Shown here: positions 44,237 through 55,412 of the stretch, piece by piece
How the letters are laid out: each line of letters begins with the position of its first letter
How positions within the stretch are numbered: position 1 is the stretch's first letter
DNA from: Cylicocyclus nassatus
Taxonomy: Eukaryota > Nematoda > Chromadorea > Rhabditida > Strongylidae
DNA length: 64,000 nucleotides
NCBI GenBank assembly: GCA_958299035.1
Contig: CATQJL010000112.1
Span: 59,627,823 to 59,691,822 of the forward strand
Direction: 5' to 3'
Made by a program: the position numbers and the translations under genes
Notes under the pieces: model-generated
Told to the model about the DNA's origin: nothing
Database searches by the model: none
The model's input: the letters and a program-made list of their open reading frames with translations, nothing else

Positions 44237-45161
44237 TCTATTCCGACTTGTGGAGTGTTCAGGAGTAGAATTGCCATTCGTTTTTCTAACGCGCCGCCGG
44301 CTGTTTACTAACTTTCAAGATTTGATGTTTCGGAGCCAAGACGTGGTCACTCAAGGGAACGGTGTCGTTTAGTCGATTCACCAAAAAAAGGAAGGAATGA
44401 AACCCCAAAAATGTCTATACAATGAATGTAAGATGCAAATCAGATTTATACAGAATTCATAAAAAATTTATTAGGTTGTAACCTAAGTCTTGTTACACAA
44501 TTCCTTATGGCGATAACTCATACAGTTCACATTTTCTATAGGGCTTCATGGCACCGTTCGATAAAGCAAGGCAGGCTCTACATAAAAATTTCCTGCCTTT
44601 GTTCAAAAGAATCCTACGAATCTCCAATTTGCTCACAAAAGCTGCACACTACATCACACACTCACATGCACCACTCCTATACTTCTTCTTCTTTCAAAAG
44701 TGAGAAAATGAAGTTTTTAGTGCTTATTCAAACGGAACTATGCTGTTTCACTCATGTATTCATAATGAAATATCCTAGAAATATAAACGTATATCTTCAG
44801 CTTTCCAGAAGACCTAGACTTCGAGAAATATTGATTTTAGCATAAAACACTCAAGTGAGGAGGGCTAAATTCCCTAATTTTCGAGAACTAAGGTTTGTGG
44901 AAAACTGAAAATCCCGAGGGCTTGTAGTGTGCAATATACACGAGTGGAGACAGCATAGCTTCGTTTTGCATAAACATGAAAACTCTCGTTTTCTCAATTT
45001 CTAAATGAGGAAAAAAATACGAAAACTGTACATACGAGTGCCTAATGTAATAAGCAATTTTTGTGAGCAAGTTGGAAATTGATAGGATTATTTGAAACGA
45101 AAATATGAAATTGTTGCATTTTTTGAGCCTTCAGCACGACTCAGATTTTGGATGCAAACTT
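44237..45161. other. Palindrome spacer up to the gap
   Basis: This stretch has no partner in the right arm as assembled. TTAGGTTGTAACCTAAGTC at 44470 resembles a mariner-like end. 44540-44590 resembles 61832-61880 (both contain AGGCTCTAC/AAGCTCTAC), so it may be part of the element seen near 61771. Short frames only. Confidence 0.5.
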
Positions 45162-45661
45162 NNNNNNNNNNNNNNNNNNNNNNNNNNNNNNNNNNNNNNN
45201 NNNNNNNNNNNNNNNNNNNNNNNNNNNNNNNNNNNNNNNNNNNNNNNNNNNNNNNNNNNNNNNNNNNNNNNNNNNNNNNNNNNNNNNNNNNNNNNNNNNN
45301 NNNNNNNNNNNNNNNNNNNNNNNNNNNNNNNNNNNNNNNNNNNNNNNNNNNNNNNNNNNNNNNNNNNNNNNNNNNNNNNNNNNNNNNNNNNNNNNNNNNN
45401 NNNNNNNNNNNNNNNNNNNNNNNNNNNNNNNNNNNNNNNNNNNNNNNNNNNNNNNNNNNNNNNNNNNNNNNNNNNNNNNNNNNNNNNNNNNNNNNNNNNN
45501 NNNNNNNNNNNNNNNNNNNNNNNNNNNNNNNNNNNNNNNNNNNNNNNNNNNNNNNNNNNNNNNNNNNNNNNNNNNNNNNNNNNNNNNNNNNNNNNNNNNN
45601 NNNNNNNNNNNNNNNNNNNNNNNNNNNNNNNNNNNNNNNNNNNNNNNNNNNNNNNNNNNNN
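45162..45661. other. Assembly gap (500 N)
   Basis: Exactly 500 N, an arbitrary gap length. It lies near the palindrome centre, where inverted repeats break assemblies. Frames running through the gap are meaningless. Confidence 0.99.
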
Positions 45662-46390
45662 AAGAAAGCTTTCAGAAAAAAAGAGGAAATGTTGCATTGC
45701 ACTGAAAAGTCGCGACATGGAAACAACTTTTGAGATTCATGCGATTATTTCGTTGACCACAACGTAGTGCGTCTAAAAACATAATTCTGAAGATAGGAAT
45801 AAACATTGCACAAATTTAAATGGTTTGCCTAACATCATTCCAAGTGCTTTTATGACAGGTTGAAAAGCGGAAAGAACGTTTAAAACGGCCTAGTAAGTAC
45901 TGTTACACTACTTGGTTCTTACAGTATTTGCGCTCTCATGATTAGGAAATCCCTCCTTATTTGACTACATTTTCTGGTATTCTCTTCTTAGTGGCGGTAA
46001 CTACTCACGACATGGTGCTATCGATATGCCTGATTTGCTGGAAAACTATATCTGCAAAACTTTGAGTCTTCCCCTGCGAAACGTCTTGAATGAAGCCACA
46101 TCATTGTTTTACAAAGTGAGTTGTATTACTGCAGAGAATTGAAGCTGTTAACGAAAAACCTCCGCGCTGTATCATTTACGGATTGAAAGTTCTAGCTAAT
46201 TCGGTTTGGGAGTCTTGAGAAAGTTTATACTGACTGAATGCCAACAAGTCTCTCTTTATCTCATTTTTTGATGAATGGGAGTGCTTAAACTCATAAACAC
46301 AGGCAAACCGTGAACATGCTTGTAAGTGCTTTATTCTGAGTAATAGCAGCATAAACAAGGTTTTCCATCGCCGTTTCTATTGTATTTTTC

Positions 46391-47521
46391 TTACTTCTTT
46401 TTGCCATTGCAGATGCAGTAGGTTTTGATGCAATGTCCGACACCTTTGCCCTGAAACAGTTAAAATAAGGTAAGTCAAAGCTCAAAATATTTGTTTTATT
46501 ACGTAATAAAACGACTTTTGGTGATGATTTGTGCTTCTTTATCTAACACGCAGTTGCACTATTAAGAGGTTCTTTCATTTCATTTGTAAAAAAAGGTTTG
46601 TAATTTTTCATGAAATGTTGTCAAAAATTGCACATCAAATAAAAGGTTTGTTTTTTATTTCTAATGATATGGCCTGAGTTGTTATTGTGGTCCAAACCAT
46701 CTGCCTCATCCATCACACTAGCCAAGCCCTCTTCCCCCCCTCGGAAAAATTTTTTCTACAAGGCCGATTTGAAATTTTAAAAAAATTCCAAGAATTATTT
46801 TTATTATTTACAAGTATGAACCAGTGAATTGCACATTTTTGTGACCCATATAAGTAACTTTCGAAAAATTTCGCGACCCATTCTCAGACTGTCGGATACT
46901 TGAATAACATGCTGTAATGCAAAAATGCTGTAATCTCGTGTCATCATCTAGGTTCGGGAAAACCGCTGCAAGTAAAATACGAATGTTTTTGTGAGCAATG
47001 TTTCGAAAACTAAAAACATGATCAACAATTTATTAGGTTATTCCCTTTTTTTTCGACGCTCAAAGTCGCTAATGAATTATAGGTTCAGGATTTCAATAAT
47101 TATTTTGCTTCGGATGATTGAGCCAATCCCCATTTCCAGCCATCATTTTTTCAAAAAGATGAATGCGTCAATTAAAAGAAAGATGACGTCTCAAATCTCA
47201 AGTAAAAACAAATCAAAAAATTGTTTCAACTGACTTCATAACCTTGCGCAACAGCTAAAAAGCTTGTACAGCTAAAAAGCATGAAGAAAAAGGATGGGCG
47301 CAATGATTGTTCTCCATTATATCAAACAAAAAAGCTTTCACAACTAAGTAAAGCGCAAGTTCTTGTAAATGAATAATATTCCTGTAATATCGAAAACTTG
47401 CATGTAAAAGGCAGTGTGCACTGCATCCAAGTGGGCCTAAAAGTTCACACGAAAGTGCCTTAGTGCCTATCACTGCACAAAGTAGGACTACGAAGTAAAG
47501 CAGGAGCTTCTTGAAGTACAT
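46391..47521 (-). CDS. Defensin-like secreted peptide, right-arm copy
   Basis: Exon 1 is 47402-47521, the intron 46451-47401 with GC donor and AG acceptor, exon 2 46391-46450. It has the same mature cysteine frame as the left-arm gene; the only difference I see is F to Y in the signal peptide (LLLYFVV). The intron is 951 bp, lacking the MITE. Poly(A) signal at 46330-46335 on the minus strand. Transcribed toward the gap, so the two genes converge on the palindrome centre. Confidence 0.82.
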
Positions 47522-48205
47522 TTCTGAAATCAAAAATTATTATGTACTGGCTCAGACCACCTCATTGCGCTGAGATGCTTTCATAAATGCAAATTCTGCG
47601 AAGTTTAGCGAAGATTTCAAAGAGCGAATCAATGCACCTAATGTATGGTTTACGACAATGCAACAGCTGATAGCAGCGATTGAGACTCAAAGCGTCATTT
47701 TGTGAAAACTCGAACCGCGTGTATACTCTATTTTGTGCTGCATAGCTTTGTAAACCCCAAGCTATTTTTAACCTTAAGGGTGCGACATTCTTTGATGATG
47801 GATAGCGATAAATTCATATGTGAAGAAAAAAGCTTTGAAACTAAGACAAAATAACGCAGTTGAACATGAAACGAAATGGTCAGTACATATAGTACTGAAT
47901 TTTTCAAAAATTTGGGTTAAACAGTTTTATTTTAGGGTCTCTACTTAAATGGTCAAATTCTGAAGTATTGATGGATTTTCATTAAACTGCTATCTGTTCC
48001 AAACTGGTGCTAATACTTTTTCAAGTGCTCCAGGTACAACATTATTTTAGTTGATTTCAACTTAGATCTTCAATAATGAAATATTCTCCTTTCACCACAG
48101 TAAGCGGCAGGAATTTTTGAAAAAAACTTGCCTCAGGAAAAATCATTTACTAAAAATTGTCTAAACGAGTTGCAAACAATGTTATAAGGCATTGCTGATC
48201 CTATA

Positions 48206-48897
48206 CACAGGGGGTTCCAAAAAATGTATCAAAAGTTTGATCGTTAATATCTCTCTTCCCAAGAAGTCTTTTGCCTTGCTTCAAGTACCGTTTTGTAGAG
48301 CTGGCTTCAGCTTAGATTTACATTATGGAGCGAATCACCGATCTCTCTTCATTACTGTAGGATTACGGTAGAGACTTAAAACATATGGTGTGTCAATGTG
48401 GAAAAGCTGCCGTTTCAAATTTTTCAAAAAAATGTGAAACCTTGTGTAATAGGGTTTTTATGGACGCTGAGTTCAACACTCAATTATTCACAAGATTGCG
48501 AAGCTTTCTAAATGGCGCAACCGCACTTTTTAGGAACGTTGAAAAAATGGCCGCTACCTCTTACCTGGCATAACTCTTCAATGAAGCATCACAATAAGTT
48601 GGGAACTTTACATTTAGAATCAGCAACTCTAATTAGCCTAGTGTAGAAGTTTTCAGACTGCTTTGTTTCCTTTCTGAGGCAAAATATGGCCTTTCATGGC
48701 CCAAAACCCTCTTTCAAGTTTCTACCGTAATCCTACAGTAAAGAAGAAAGATGGACGATTCGCTCTATACTGTGAATCTAAGTTGAAGTCAGCTCTACAA
48801 AATAGTACCTGAAGCAAGGCAAAAGACTTCTTGGGAAAAGAGATATTAACGACCAAACAGTGTATACCTGCTTTACGGACACCCTGTAGTACTCTGT
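48206..48897. mobile_element. Foldback element with ACAGGG ends (right arm)
   Basis: Inverted copy of 40579-41260, with a few substitutions; no coding sequence. Confidence 0.65.
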
Positions 48898-48952
48898 GAG
48901 GCGATCACGCCTTTGCCGCTTTGACTTCACGATTTTCCCCGTGATCGTACCA

Positions 48953-49087
48953 TACAAAAAATTTGTATGTAATGCAAGAATTGTGGCATTTTAGTCACCA
49001 TGAAAGCGAGAGGAGAAGTTGAAGGAGAAGTCGCTTTCATGGTGACTAAAATGCCACAATTCTTGCATTACATACAAATTTTTTGTA
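48953..49087. repeat. Perfect 56-bp-arm hairpin private to the right arm
   Basis: 48953-49008 and 49032-49087 are exact reverse complements around a 23-bp purine-rich spacer (AGAGGAGAAGTTGAAGGAGA...). The left arm has this sequence once, near 40375-40435, followed by about 100 bp that are missing here. Confidence 0.92.
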
Positions 49088-49284
49088 CTCCAATATGCAA
49101 GCTCTCAAAGTATTTACCTGAACTATGCATGAAACGAAGCTGCCTTGCTCATTGAAGGATCATAAATTTCATACCTTAGTGCCTCTGTGCTGGCCAAGAG
49201 GCAGAGCAATAGGACTGGGAAAAGTAAGAAGTTTATCGTTAACTCTCGAATTCATGTAAATGCACGTCTTTGAATAAAGGTGTA

Positions 49285-50311
49285 CTAAGATACCAGAAAA
49301 GGAAAGGTCAACATTTGCCTTTTCTCAGCATTGTACAAGCGGTTGCAAAATAGGATTACGTTATGTTGACTGCAATGGCTTCTGCTGAGGGTTTACCCCG
49401 TGGCCTCAACAGGAATATTTGTGAAAGGCAAGCCCTACAACATAAGCGAGAACTTGAGAGCGTATGACCGACACGGACACAAATCCTTTTTCACACTTAT
49501 AAATATAGTCCTGTATCAGTCATTTTTCTCAATCGCTTATTGAACAGCTTCGAAGATTTAGATAGAGAAAATCTCTTGACACTTACTGTAAGGAAAATCT
49601 GGTGTTAATCCTTGAACTAAGCCCGCAACTCGTGACTAATGTGTAAAGAAAATCTCTTGACAGTTATGTAAGAAAAATCTGTTACTCAAACTAAGCCCGC
49701 CATTTGTGACTTATGTGTGTCCGTTGCTTGTGAACAATGTGTCAAATAGCAATTTTACGATGCTTTCGGAGCTTTCAGATGATTTTGCCAATCGATAGAG
49801 AAAGTCTTTTTTCCACCTCAATTGGCAAAATTATCTGAAAGCTCCGAAAGCATCGTAAAATTGTTTGACACACTTGGTCACAAGAACGGACACACATAAG
49901 TCACAAATGGCGGGCTTAGTTTGAGTCAGATTTTTCTTACATAACTTTTCTTTACACATTAGTCACGACTTGCGGGCTTAGTTCAAGGATTAACACCAGA
50001 TTTTCCTTACAGTAAGTGTCAAGAGATTTTCTCTATCTAAATCTTCAAAACTGTTCAATAAGCGATTAAGAAAAATGATGATACAGGACTATATTTGTAA
50101 GTGTGAAAAAGGATTTGTGTCCGTGTCGGTCATACGCTCTCAAGTTCTCGCTTATGTTGTAGGGCTTGCCTTTCACAAATGCTCCTGTTGAGGCCACGGG
50201 GTAAACCCTCAGCAGAAGCCATTGCAGTCAACATAACATAATCCTATTTTGCAACCACTTGTACAATGCTGAGAAAAGGCAAATGTTGACCTTTCTTTTT
50301 CTGGTATCTTA
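49285..50311. mobile_element. 1.03-kb foldback element (right arm)
   Basis: Inverted partner of 39121-40163, with small indels such as a missing stretch near 49935-49945. Confidence 0.75.
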
Positions 50312-50940
50312 CAAGGAGAGGATACTTAGTCGAAAGCACCAATCCAGATGAGACATATGTCATCTTAAAGCGCTTGAAAAGTTGATCCCAAATCTGCAGT
50401 TTTTACCAGCGGAAAGGTTTCGTAGAAGGAGTTATGAGGGCTGTTTCCCTCTGAGGCTGGGGCGTCCTCCAGCAGGCCTCCCTTATCTATGAGCACTGTA
50501 GAGGAGTACCAGCTTTGGCAATTGGCCTAGTTGTAAGTGACTTGCATGGTGAGGAGAGTGTCAAGATTTCAACCCCTTCGTATGCAACTTTATCGCAATT
50601 TTTGCAAAATCGAGCTTCTTAATGGCGATATTGATGCTGATCGAAGTTAGAAGTGTTGAAAAACCAAAGTAACACGAGTATTATAATCTTATTGTAATCT
50701 TCATTCAAATTACTTACCATGAGGCCAGTTTCCACCAGTTGGTACTCCTCTACAGTGCTCATAGATAAGGGAGACCTGTTGGAGGGCGCCTTAGCCTTAG
50801 AGGAGAACACCCCTCATAACTCCTTCTACAAAACCGCTCCGCTGCTTAAAACTACAGTTTTGGAACCAGCGTTTCAAGCGCTTTAAGAGGATATATGTCT
50901 CATCTGGATTGGTGCTTTCGACTAAGTATCCTCTCCCTGT
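50312..50940. mobile_element. Harbinger-like foldback element, 629 bp (right arm)
   Basis: Ends CAAGGAGAGGATACTTAGTC and, inverted, CAGGGAGAGGATACTTAGTC. TTA flanks at 50309-50311 and 50941-50943. Without the 5-kb insertion of the left arm, so it shows that insertion's empty site. Confidence 0.82.
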
Positions 50941-51638
50941 TAGTACAGCCTTTATTCAAAGACGTGCATTTATATTCTGAATTCGAGAGTTAACGATAAA
51001 CTTTTTTCTTTCCCCAGTCCTATTGCTCTGCCTCTTGGCCAGCACAGAGGACTCACGTATTAAATTTACGATCCTTTAATGAGCAAGGCAGCTTCGCTTC
51101 ATGCAGAGCCCAGGTAAATACTTTGAGAGCCTGCAGATTGGAGTACAAAAGATTTGTATGTGACGCAAGAATTGTGCATTTGAGTCATCATGAAAGCGAC
51201 TTCTCCTTCAACTTCTCTTCTCCTCTTTGCTAAATGCACAAGCGAGTCCCGGCCTTTGAGAAAAACGCGCTTTAATCAAACAGCTTGCGCAGTTGGTGCG
51301 ATCAAAGGAAAATAGTGAAATCAAAGAGGCAAAGGCGTAATTGCTTCACAGATGACTATTAGCCATTTTCGCCCGAACCCTTGTTCACGTTTTTGACAAC
51401 GCTACAGATTCTGTTCGTGAACTTCTATCACTGCTTGTTTGAAAGAACCTAGTTAAAAAGTACATCAAACGCTTTCGTAAAGCACATGATTATCTCTTTC
51501 AGACGGGTTGAAACTTTGGGGAAAGCGAATGGTTCGGAATGTAAGAAGTTATAAATTTGTGAAAATGGCGCTAACAAATTGGGCCAACTCAATATTTTCA
51601 CGGAAGCGTTTATATACGAAGTACTTGAAAATAACATA

Positions 51639-52713
51639 TTAGGTCGTTTCATAAGTTCGTAGACTTTTTATTTTTGTTGCCGTTTTTCGATGAAGCGGTT
51701 CGTTTACGGCAAAGTACCTATACCATTGAAAAGAGAAAATTTTGCTCTACAAGAACTGTTGTTCGTTTTTGGAGCAAACTTGAATCCCCTTCTTTTACGA
51801 CTTATCAAAGCAAAATTTTTTGAGAGGCAAAAATTGGCGATTGCGGCAACTGCACTTTCCGCATTTGGTCCGTATTCCGCAAGATGTTTCTGTCATAGGT
51901 AGGCGGGATGGATAGTAGCAAGCAAGACTGAAACACTGACAAATTTGCAGCATGCCAATATGCATAGAACCGTTTGAACAAGGTCCCAATGGTTTTGTTG
52001 TCTTTGACTACTGCCGCTTGAGTTTGGCGCGTTGTTCAGCGACACAATGTGTCGGTCCTCCTATCGGAACTTGAGGAATGGATGCGTTCTTCTAAGTGGT
52101 GTAGATGTATGAGTACAAGCTCTGACCAACATTTTACGCTTTCTCAAAAAAAATTTTGACGTGGGAACTTTTTAAAATTGTGCCAAACGCAAAACATCTA
52201 TAAGCTCCTGCAAGACGAAGGCGGTCGGTTCAATGTGCAACGCGGCTGCGACATGGCTGCGTCACAGCAGCGTCACAGCCGCGTCACAGCCACGTCGCGC
52301 CTCGAACCAACCGCCTTCGTCTTGCAGGAGCTTATACACACATGGTAAACGTGCGCTTAATCTTTCTTTATAGCCTCTCTTTGGATATGGAGACTACTTT
52401 TATATGCACCGTAGTACCACAAACAGTTGTTTCTCATCACTCATAACAACTTCAGACGAAAAATTCCCACTTGTGGCTCCGTATACGGATCGAAAGTTGC
52501 AGTTGCCGCAATCGCCAATTTTTGCCTCTCAAAAAATTTTGCTTTGATAAGTCGTAAAAGAAGGGGATTTAAGTTTGCTCCAAAAACGAACAACAGTTTT
52601 TGTAGAGCAAGATTTTCTCTTTTCAATGGTATAGGTACTTTGCCGTAAACGAACCGCTTCATCGAAAAACGGCGACAAAAATAAAAAGTCTACGAACTTA
52701 TGAAACGACCTAA
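51639..52713. mobile_element. Mariner-type foldback element, right arm only
   Basis: 1075 bp; ends TTAGGTCGTTTCATAAGTTC, with inverted similarity of about 200 bp or more per side. TA flanks at 51637-51638 and 52714-52715. The left arm has the empty site (TA at 32761-32762). Frames of 70-73 codons at each end are mirror images of the TIR, not genes. A smaller element is nested in its middle. Confidence 0.88.
52199..52336. mobile_element. 138-bp nested MITE with GC-rich core
   Basis: Inverted ends TATAAGCTCCTGCAAGACGA, continuing AGGCGGT, surround a core with repeated GCGTCACAGC units (about 52258-52300). GC content contrasts with the host element. Confidence 0.75.
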
Positions 52714-53400
52714 TATTATACTACGCTTGGCATGTAATCGCACTTCAAATAGCCTCTGGAACTCACAGTATTTTTTGCGAATTGAAGAGTGGAACAGATT
52801 CATTGGTATAGATTTTACCAAAGTATCCGCATCTCGAAAATATTCGACTACTGCAATACAGAAGGAGTCATTTAGTTGAAAGATGTCAAAGCGCTTTCAT
52901 GAATATTGAATCATTTGAAAGGTTTTTTATTCACTTTCGCACTCCATAGCACACAATCAGTCCTGCTATCGTCTCCTCCCCAATCGCGTTGAGCGAAGCA
53001 CTTGCAGAGATCTGAACACCTTCTCAGATAATCGCCTGGGCATGCGATCCGCAAACTCGCGCTTTTCTGCAAGCGCTCAGCAAAATTTTCGGGCGTAGCC
53101 GAGCCTTCAGCAAGCTACTTCCGTGTTCTGCCAGCGCAACAGCATATACGTCGCAGCTTAGGAGTACAAAGAACAATGCTTTGCGCATAGTAATATTAGT
53201 AACCGTGAACTTTTGGGTAGCACTTGATCAAACGCAAGCTTTGTTTGCTTCTTCTTTGAAAAGGCAGTTACCGATATTTTCTTTAGAGAAAAAAAGCCGA
53301 TGATTTTACAGCTGAACAGGCGAAAAATGGCAGAGTTGTGTATATTGTGCACAACTTTATGAGATTTTATTTTTGACATAATTTGCGACATTGTCTAATA

Positions 53401-54419
53401 TTAGGTCGTTCTGAAAGTAATGTCGCTTTTTTCAAACGTACGCCACATCTCGTGGAACAAAGATATGTAAGAGATTCTGGTTGCATTTGATGCAGCATTT
53501 CATTCTCTTTCTAATGGTCATATAATCACTGCAAAAAATCTAATAACCTCTCGAAAAATGATCGAAATCTGCGACCCATGTTTTAAGGAGGCCAATTTTC
53601 ACAATTTTTCTAGATTTTTTATTACAACCCTCGGAAGGAGCCCAAGTAGGGGATGGAAAGAGCAAACCCTACAGAAAATAGCAAAACTTTTTTCTACTTT
53701 CCAGAGCTCGTCATGATTTCTGTATAGATTTTTTATGGAACTAGCGAATTTTAGCAGGCTCTTCTCAGACAACAAATGCATCAAACACCACTAAATCTTC
53801 GGATTTTGGCATTACAAAGATGAATTATTGTTTGACACTAATTTTGCAAACCAAATGAGCGCTCATCGCTTCAGATTAGCAACTTACGAAAATTCCGGGT
53901 ACAGCCTGGGGCGCCCTGGAAAACCCGAATTATGATGATTTTATCCCGGAAAACTTGATGAATCAGAGACAAAAAGCAACTGGTAGAAAAAGGAAAAAAA
54001 GCTGCTCCGAATGACACCCGAGTTGCTTGTCGAGTGTTGTTGTGTGAGGTTTGAGTTGACCAAATATAGGATTTCATAGCATTGAATAATTGATTCCAGA
54101 AACTCTAAGAAGCAAGCTAAGGAAAAGAAAAAATCACTCTGTGTCCTATAGGGTTTGCGCTATCTATTACTCACTTGTACTTCTTCGGAGAATAGGTACA
54201 AAAATTTAGAAAAATAGTCGAACTTGACCATAGCAAAAAGCATGGATCGCAGATTTTGGTAATTTTTCCAGAGCTCATTGAATATTATGCAACGATATTA
54301 CCACTTTGAAAATTGGATGGAATGCTGCATTGAATGCTCCTAAGATCTCTTGAAAATCTTGATTCCGTGAAATGTGGCGTTCATTTTAAAAAAGCGACAT
54401 TACTTTCGGAACGACCTAA
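53401..54419. mobile_element. Mariner-type non-autonomous element (right arm)
   Basis: Inverted partner of 31075-32095, with TA flanks; one TIR substitution (TTAGGTCGTTCTGAAAG). Confidence 0.85.
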
Positions 54420-55299
54420 TACAAATGCCTTAATTTACATAGCAGAGAAACCAACGTTATTGTAATCTAACAATTTCCCTTGCACTAGAAGATCATTTGT
54501 TTTTTGTGTCAAGTTGTGTCAAAGAAGTTTCGTTTGTTTGTCGTTTTATCAACCGCTCTATGTACCTCTTACTCTCTCAGAAAATTTTTTCAGACAGTTT
54601 ACGTCAGTTCGACAAGAATGAGAATTTTCAACCTTTTCTACTTGTTACTTACCACATTAGTGGTACGTCGACCAAGAAGATATGATTAGCTTGCGATCTC
54701 CTTAAACATACCTGTGCATTACTTTGATGCTTACAGATTTTCTCTGCTGTGAACGTTGCTGAAGGCGGATTTGGAAAGAAACTCAAGAAAAAACTCAAGA
54801 AAATTGCAAAAAAAGTTTTCAAGTACATTCCTGATCACAAGATTACATATACGAAACAATTTTGAGAAATTGTGATCTATATTGATAGTTTCCGTTTGTG
54901 CACACTGGCTTCCAAACAATGTCATTCAATACTGTCTATTCTCAACTTGAGTATAAATATTTTTAACTACACTGCCATTCTCTCAGTGTACTATTGCTAT
55001 AAAGACAAAATGAGCAAAACATACCTAAGCGAAATAGCTTTCCTTTTTCCATACGTTGAAATAGAACTGCAGAAATGAGTAAAAGTAAGGTAATAAGAAG
55101 AAGCTGAGGTGATTCGCACTAAAAACTCAAAAACTCAAAATTTTGTGACAATTCTTCGTGATTTCATAACAACAGTTATAAAACTGCAACAAAAGGAGTC
55201 AGTTTTTTTACCCGAGCGCAGAATTTTCCATTTCTACATTTTTTGTCATTGTCAGTGTGGGCTTACCAACTGATTTTGAAGTCTTAACAATTCTCCGAC

Positions 55300-55412
55300 A
55301 CTGGGTGTCGAACTGCGATGCACAGCCGAGTGTATACTCTGGTAGGGCCTCCCAAGCTGTGAAGGAGTTCGACGTTTCCGGTTTCGGCCGGATGCCTAGC
55401 TAAGAACCGGCC
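55300..55412 (+). mobile_element. RTE 5'-leader fragment at the palindrome edge
   Basis: The plus strand repeats the first 113 bp of the RTE at 26965-30195, joined to the same target sequence (TAACAATTCTCCGAC). The fragment breaks off after AAGAACCGGCC, so the palindrome breakpoint lies inside the retrotransposon, which must predate the duplication if the assembly is right. Confidence 0.8.

Larger units (their letters stand above)
48898..51358. mobile_element. Outer foldback element, compact form (right arm)
   Basis: Partner of 33041-40578. It contains, in order, a private local hairpin (48953-49087), the 1.03-kb foldback (49285-50311) and the 629-bp Harbinger-like element (50312-50940). This is the simpler, probably older state of the nested stack. 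Confidence 0.65.
45662..55412. repeat. Giant palindrome, right arm
   Basis: Inverted partner of 30083-44236. Blocks: 45662-48897 pairs with 40579-44236, 48898-51358 with 33041-40578, and 51359-55412 with 30083-33040. The arm ends inside the RTE 5' leader (55300-55412). Confidence 0.92.

Noticed and set aside
45088..45767. Several reading frames of about 185-220 codons across the gap
   Set aside because: They consist almost wholly of N; no coding evidence.
51690..51902. 70-codon frames at both ends of 51639-52713
   Set aside because: They are the two copies of a terminal inverted repeat.
52255..52305. GCGTCACAGC repeats as a CREB-type (TGACG) binding cluster
   Set aside because: TGACG-like cores are present on the minus strand, but the repeats sit in the middle of a nested MITE and look like transposon-internal tandem repeats.
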